This document shows positions 6,138 to 9,339 of a stretch of 9,339 bases of DNA, piece by piece. Under the pieces are notes generated by a model. The model worked only from the letters and a program-made list of their open reading frames with translations. It was not told where the DNA came from and searched no databases. The stretch spans positions 1 through 9,339 of the forward strand of contig JABEVA010000387.1 in the NCBI GenBank assembly GCA_013044065.1, given 5' to 3'. Position 1 is the stretch's first letter; each line of letters begins with the position of its first letter. The translations under genes were made by a program, and so were the position numbers. This stretch comes from Phycisphaerae bacterium. Lineage in GTDB: Bacteria > Planctomycetota > Phycisphaerae > WQYP01.

Positions 6138-6496
6138 GTGCGAATCTCCGATTTGCCGTTGCCCCAGAATAAAGCGATTTGAGCCAAACCGACTTCATGC
6201 ATGGATTCTAGCAGAATTTGGCCATGCGGTAAACGCCGGAATGCCTCCATTGCGGGGAAAGCCGGCACTCCTGGCCGGGTGTAACTCCTACTTGTTGGCC
6301 GTTACGTTCTTGGCTGCCGAGCCATGCTAAGCCGCAAGCGGCTGGGTGGTCCGGTTGCGGGCCAGACACGACTGGTCGCCAATAATCCGAGCTACACACT
6401 CCTGGCCACCGCCGCAATTTGCCGGTTCGGGTAACGTGGGCCTATCGGTGGTGAAGAGCGGACTGGGGCCTTGGAGCTGCCGCATTTTCCATCAGC
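6138..6496. other. Intergenic region between the glycosidase gene and purF
   Basis: This 359-bp gap holds the purF promoter and ribosome site near its left end. Elsewhere I see only small structure: the inverted repeat AGCCGCAAGCGGCT at 6330-6343, and an 11-bp direct repeat CACTCCTGGCC at 6266-6276 and 6397-6407. Short open frames on both strands have no recognisable product or convincing start. No clear terminator with a T-run is present for the glycosidase gene. Confidence 0.6.
6205..6233 (-). promoter_or_regulatory. Sigma70-like promoter of purF
   Basis: On the - strand, TTTACC (6233-6228; 4 of 6 matches to TTGACA) is followed after exactly 17 bp by TAGAAT (6210-6205; 5 of 6 to TATAAT). 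Transcription would start near 6198, giving a leader of about 60 nt before ATG 6137. No PurR-like operator is recognised. Confidence 0.55.
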
Positions 6497-9199
6497 CTAT
6501 CCGCCGGTTTTTTCGTAGCTGCGGGTAACATAGTCAATCAGTTGCACCACCAAAGCGGTCCAACCAGTCTGGTGGGAGGCCCCGAGTCCCGCGCCATCGT
6601 CGCCGTTAAAGTATTCGTGGAATGGGATCATATCTTTCCAGAGGGGGTTTTCCTGAAAAAGCTTTTGCCCGCCGTGCACGGGCCGGCGGCCGTTTTGGTC
6701 GGTCATGAAAATGGCAATCATGCGACGGGAAATTTCTTCGGAAAGCTGCAGGAGGTTCATGGATTTTCCGTTTTGGCCGGGTATGGGGACCGTCAGGGTT
6801 GGGCCATAAAAGTGATGATAAGTTCGCAGGGCGGTTACCAGCAGATACGCGGTGGGAAACCAGATAGGCCCGCGCCAATTGGAATTTCCGCCAAAAAGGC
6901 CATTGGTGGATTCGGCCGGTTCGTAACGAATTTCCCACTGGCGGTTATCCAACCCCAGGCTGAAGGGATGGCTTTGATGGAACTTGGAAACGCTGCGCAG
7001 ACCGAAGGGGGAAAGAAATTCATTTTCATCGACCACGTAGCGGAGGGCCCGTTGCAGCCGATCTTTGTTGGCAATGCTTAAGAGGCACCGGCTGGAGTCC
7101 GCGGACCAGGTCCAGCCGATATTCTCTTCGCCAATATATTTGCGCATAACATCGGATTGTGAGCGATCTTTGAACGCGGGAAGGTTTTCAACCCAACTGC
7201 GATCGATGATTTGCACCGCCAGCAGCGGAATCAACCCGACGAGTGAACGCACGCGCAGGGGGAATTTGGCGGAATGATCCTGGGCAATGGTGTCATAATA
7301 AAAGCCATCGGTTTGGTCCCATAAGCACAAGCCATGATGGCCGGGAGAATTGATAGCACTGGAAATGGCGGCAAAGTGGTCCAGAAACTTCACGACCAGA
7401 TGGGAATAATTGGGATCCTTCTGGGAAAGTTCCAGCCCGATGGTCATCATGTTAAGACAAAACAGGCCCATCCAGCCGGTAGCATCCGCCTGTTCGAGAT
7501 GCTCGCCATTGGGCAAGGGCCGACTGCGATCAAAGACGGAGATATTGTCCAGCCCCAGAAAGCCACCATCAAAAATGTTATTGCCACGGCGGTCCTTGCA
7601 GTTCACCCACCAGACAAAGTTAATCAGCAATTTGTGGTACATGCGTTCCAAAAATCCGAAATCGCCCTGGCCATGGTTGCGGCGCTTATCCAGGTTGTAG
7701 ATGCGCCAGACCGCCAGAGCCTGCACCGGCGGATTGACGTCACCAAAGGCCCATTCATAGGCGGGCAACTGGCCGGAGAGGTTCTGGTAGCGCTCCGAGC
7801 AGATCAGTTCAAGCTGCTGCTTGGCCATGGGCACATCCACATAGCCCAACGTGAGTGCGTGGAAGGCCCAGTCCCAGGCGGCAAACCATGGGTATTCCCA
7901 TTTGTCCGGCATGACGATGATGTCCTTGGATTCCAGATGCTTCCAATGGCAATTGCGGCCGCGCAGGCGGGACTCCGGAGCCGGCGCGCCACTGTCGCCC
8001 TTGAGCCAACCATCCACGTCGTAGTTATAAAACTGTTTACTCCAAAGCAAGCCGGCAAAGGCCCGCCTTTGAATTAAACGCATCTGCTCATCACAGACCT
8101 GCGGGAGCATGGAGGCATAAAAAGCGTCGGCTTCGGCAATGCGGGTGGTGAAAACAGCGTCAAAACTTTCGTAGGGGTGGGGTCGGGCTTTCTCGGAGAT
8201 AACCATTTGGATGGTATGGCTGCTGCCCGCACCCAAATGCAACTGGTAATGCAGGGCGGCTTTGGTACCAAAGCCGCCCTGATGGACGGCGGCGGCGTTA
8301 TGGCCGATAAGATAATCGTGGAAAGCATCTTTCACCGCGGGATGGGTATTGGGAACATTGAAAAGTTTACGGCGATTGGTTTCGTTGAAGGTAAAAAGCG
8401 TTTCTATCGATTCCCGCCCATACACATGGATCGTACCCAATTGCGGGTGCTGGGCCACCAGCAGCGTTTCATCAGGTCGGCCGGTGTTCCCGTCGCGGAT
8501 GGTCGGCTCGGCGGCGGCGGTTTTACCCCAGGCCCAGGTGTTGCGAAACCAGACGGTGGGCAAAACATGCACCGTGGCGATGGCCGAAGATCTGTTGGTG
8601 ACGGTACAGCGAAATAAAATGGTGCCCGGATCGGCCTTGGCATATTCGATTTGAATGTCAAAAAAGGCGTTGTCTACGAAGATACCGGTATCCACCAGCT
8701 CATATTCCGGTTGGTCGGCACCACGGCGGCGATTAATTTCCACCAGTTGGCGATAAGGAAATTCGGAGAGTGGATAGCGGTAGACCATTTTCATGTAGGC
8801 ATGGGAAGGAAGATTGTCCAGATGGAACCAGTATTCTTTGACATCTTCACCATGGTTGCCTTCCTGGTTGGTTAAGCCGAAGAAACGCTCCTTGAGAATA
8901 GGATCACGGCCATTCCAAAAGGCGGGCGCAAAGCAGAGAATTTGTTGATCGTCGGAAAGGCCTCCGATACCGTCTTCGCTCCAGCGGTACGCCCGGCTGC
9001 GGGCCATATCATGAGAAAAATAACTCCACGCGCTGCCATCGGGGGAATAATCTTCGCGAACCGTACCCCAGGCCCGGTCGGAAAGATAAGGCCCCCATTT
9101 GGCCCATAATTTGGCGGAATCGGGAGAAACCCGACGCTGATGTTCAGGGCTGGTGGAAAGAATGTGGGGGGCGGAATTTGCGGGAGAAGATGGCTTCAT
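6497..9199 (-). CDS. GH63-like glucosidase (mannosyl-oligosaccharide glucosidase superfamily)
   Basis: The 900-residue product has no signal peptide and looks cytoplasmic. Family-typical blocks are WGPYLSDRAWGTVREDYS (35-52), WNGRDPILKERFFGLT (95-110) and GNHGEDVKE (114-122) in the N-terminal beta-rich part. The (alpha/alpha)6-barrel part has WFAAWDWAFHALTLGYVD (WDW at 442-444), RGPIWFPTAYLL and the terminal HEYFNGDDGAGLGASHQTGW. By analogy with GH63 enzymes, Glu862 in HEYFNG is the likely catalytic base; this is inference. Relatives are annotated as glucosidases or glycogen-debranching-like hydrolases, so an alpha-glucoside, oligosaccharide or storage glucan is the probable substrate. ATG 9199 is chosen because AGGAG (9209-9213) lies 9 nt upstream; the frame also extends to a TTG at 9223 that lacks such a site. 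It appears monocistronic, with its own promoter and a 359-bp gap to purF. Confidence 0.88.
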   Translation of the reverse strand: MKPSSPANSAPHILSTSPEHQRRVSPDSAKLWAKWGPYLSDRAWGTVREDYSPDGSAWSYFSHDMARSRAYRWSEDGIGGLSDDQQILCFAPAFWNGRDPILKERFFGLTNQEGNHGEDVKEYWFHLDNLPSHAYMKMVYRYPLSEFPYRQLVEINRRRGADQPEYELVDTGIFVDNAFFDIQIEYAKADPGTILFRCTVTNRSSAIATVHVLPTVWFRNTWAWGKTAAAEPTIRDGNTGRPDETLLVAQHPQLGTIHVYGRESIETLFTFNETNRRKLFNVPNTHPAVKDAFHDYLIGHNAAAVHQGGFGTKAALHYQLHLGAGSSHTIQMVISEKARPHPYESFDAVFTTRIAEADAFYASMLPQVCDEQMRLIQRRAFAGLLWSKQFYNYDVDGWLKGDSGAPAPESRLRGRNCHWKHLESKDIIVMPDKWEYPWFAAWDWAFHALTLGYVDVPMAKQQLELICSERYQNLSGQLPAYEWAFGDVNPPVQALAVWRIYNLDKRRNHGQGDFGFLERMYHKLLINFVWWVNCKDRRGNNIFDGGFLGLDNISVFDRSRPLPNGEHLEQADATGWMGLFCLNMMTIGLELSQKDPNYSHLVVKFLDHFAAISSAINSPGHHGLCLWDQTDGFYYDTIAQDHSAKFPLRVRSLVGLIPLLAVQIIDRSWVENLPAFKDRSQSDVMRKYIGEENIGWTWSADSSRCLLSIANKDRLQRALRYVVDENEFLSPFGLRSVSKFHQSHPFSLGLDNRQWEIRYEPAESTNGLFGGNSNWRGPIWFPTAYLLVTALRTYHHFYGPTLTVPIPGQNGKSMNLLQLSEEISRRMIAIFMTDQNGRRPVHGGQKLFQENPLWKDMIPFHEYFNGDDGAGLGASHQTGWTALVVQLIDYVTRSYEKTGG

Positions 9200-9208
9200 G
9201 GTCAAAGA

Positions 9209-9213
9209 CTCCT
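9209..9213 (-). promoter_or_regulatory. Ribosome binding site deciding the glycosidase start
   Basis: AGGAG on the - strand lies 9 nt before ATG 9199. It sits inside the frame that would be opened by TTG 9223, which favours the ATG as the true start. Confidence 0.7.
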
Positions 9214-9276
9214 GATCGGACAACGAGGCAGGCGAAACGGATATCCCTGCGGGGAAGACCAGTTCATCAGCAGCAA

Positions 9277-9282
9277 ATTATA
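9277..9282 (-). promoter_or_regulatory. Likely -10 box of the glycosidase promoter
   Basis: A perfect TATAAT on the - strand lies about 78 bp before ATG 9199, implying a leader of roughly 70 nt. No clear TTGACA-like box is found at 16-18 bp upstream, so the promoter may be weak or need an activator. Nothing else is recognised in 9214-9339 beyond a 10-bp palindrome TGCTTAAGCA at the window edge (9330-9339). Confidence 0.42.
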
Positions 9283-9339
9283 CCGGCTTTTCTTTAATAG
9301 GGTACCGCCGGAAAACAGTTGCACCGTGCTGCTTAAGCA

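Noticed and set aside
5544..6182. 212-codon + strand frame opposite purF
   Set aside because: It is the antisense of a well-conserved purF and has no recognisable product.
5813..6268. 151-codon - strand frame overlapping the purF start and reaching into the upstream gap
   Set aside because: Its product has no recognisable family, its ATG lies upstream of the predicted purF promoter, and most of it is a shifted reading of purF.
7334..8077. 247-codon + strand frame opposite the glycosidase gene, and similar ones at 6542-7081 and 8177-8617
   Set aside because: They are antisense shadows of the intact glycosidase gene.

Overview
The window looks like a chromosomal segment of a moderately high-GC Gram-negative bacterium. 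Supporting signs are a lipoprotein-type periplasmic binding protein next to a BtuC/FecCD-type permease, an iron-sulfur-type PurF, and a large GH63-like glycosidase of the kind I associate with soil and freshwater groups such as Planctomycetota, Acidobacteriota and Cyanobacteria. The phylum cannot be fixed from sequence reading alone; a PVC/planctomycete source is only a weak guess.

Left part, + strand. Positions 1-180 are the C-terminal DNA-binding end of an AraC-family regulator cut by the window edge. A long non-coding stretch (181-656) follows. It contains a 164-bp imperfect palindrome (448-611) with inverted ends and flanking TAA triplets, best read as a MITE-like non-autonomous element. 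Next come a possible 60-residue small protein (657-839) with a good ribosome binding site and, one base after its stop, a class I SAM-dependent methyltransferase (841-1575).

Middle and right part, - strand. The methyltransferase is convergent with a three-gene ABC importer transcribed leftwards: binding lipoprotein (4452-3466), FecCD/BtuC-like permease (3469-2423) and FecE/BtuD-like ATPase (2418-1597). The lipoprotein and permease genes overlap in ATGA, and the permease and ATPase genes are 4 nt apart. The family imports iron-siderophore complexes, heme or cobalamin; nothing here picks the substrate. Upstream on the same strand are purF (6137-4599, first committed step of purine synthesis), with a readable sigma70-like promoter, and a 900-residue GH63-like glucosidase gene (9199-6497) with its own AGGAG site and a perfect TATAAT box.

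The most interesting items are the MITE-like palindrome and a related 40-bp end sequence in the purF/importer gap, the small-protein/methyltransferase pair, and the unusually long 46-residue leader before the PurF catalytic cysteine. I found no convincing new multi-gene system, CRISPR array, tRNA, rRNA or riboswitch.
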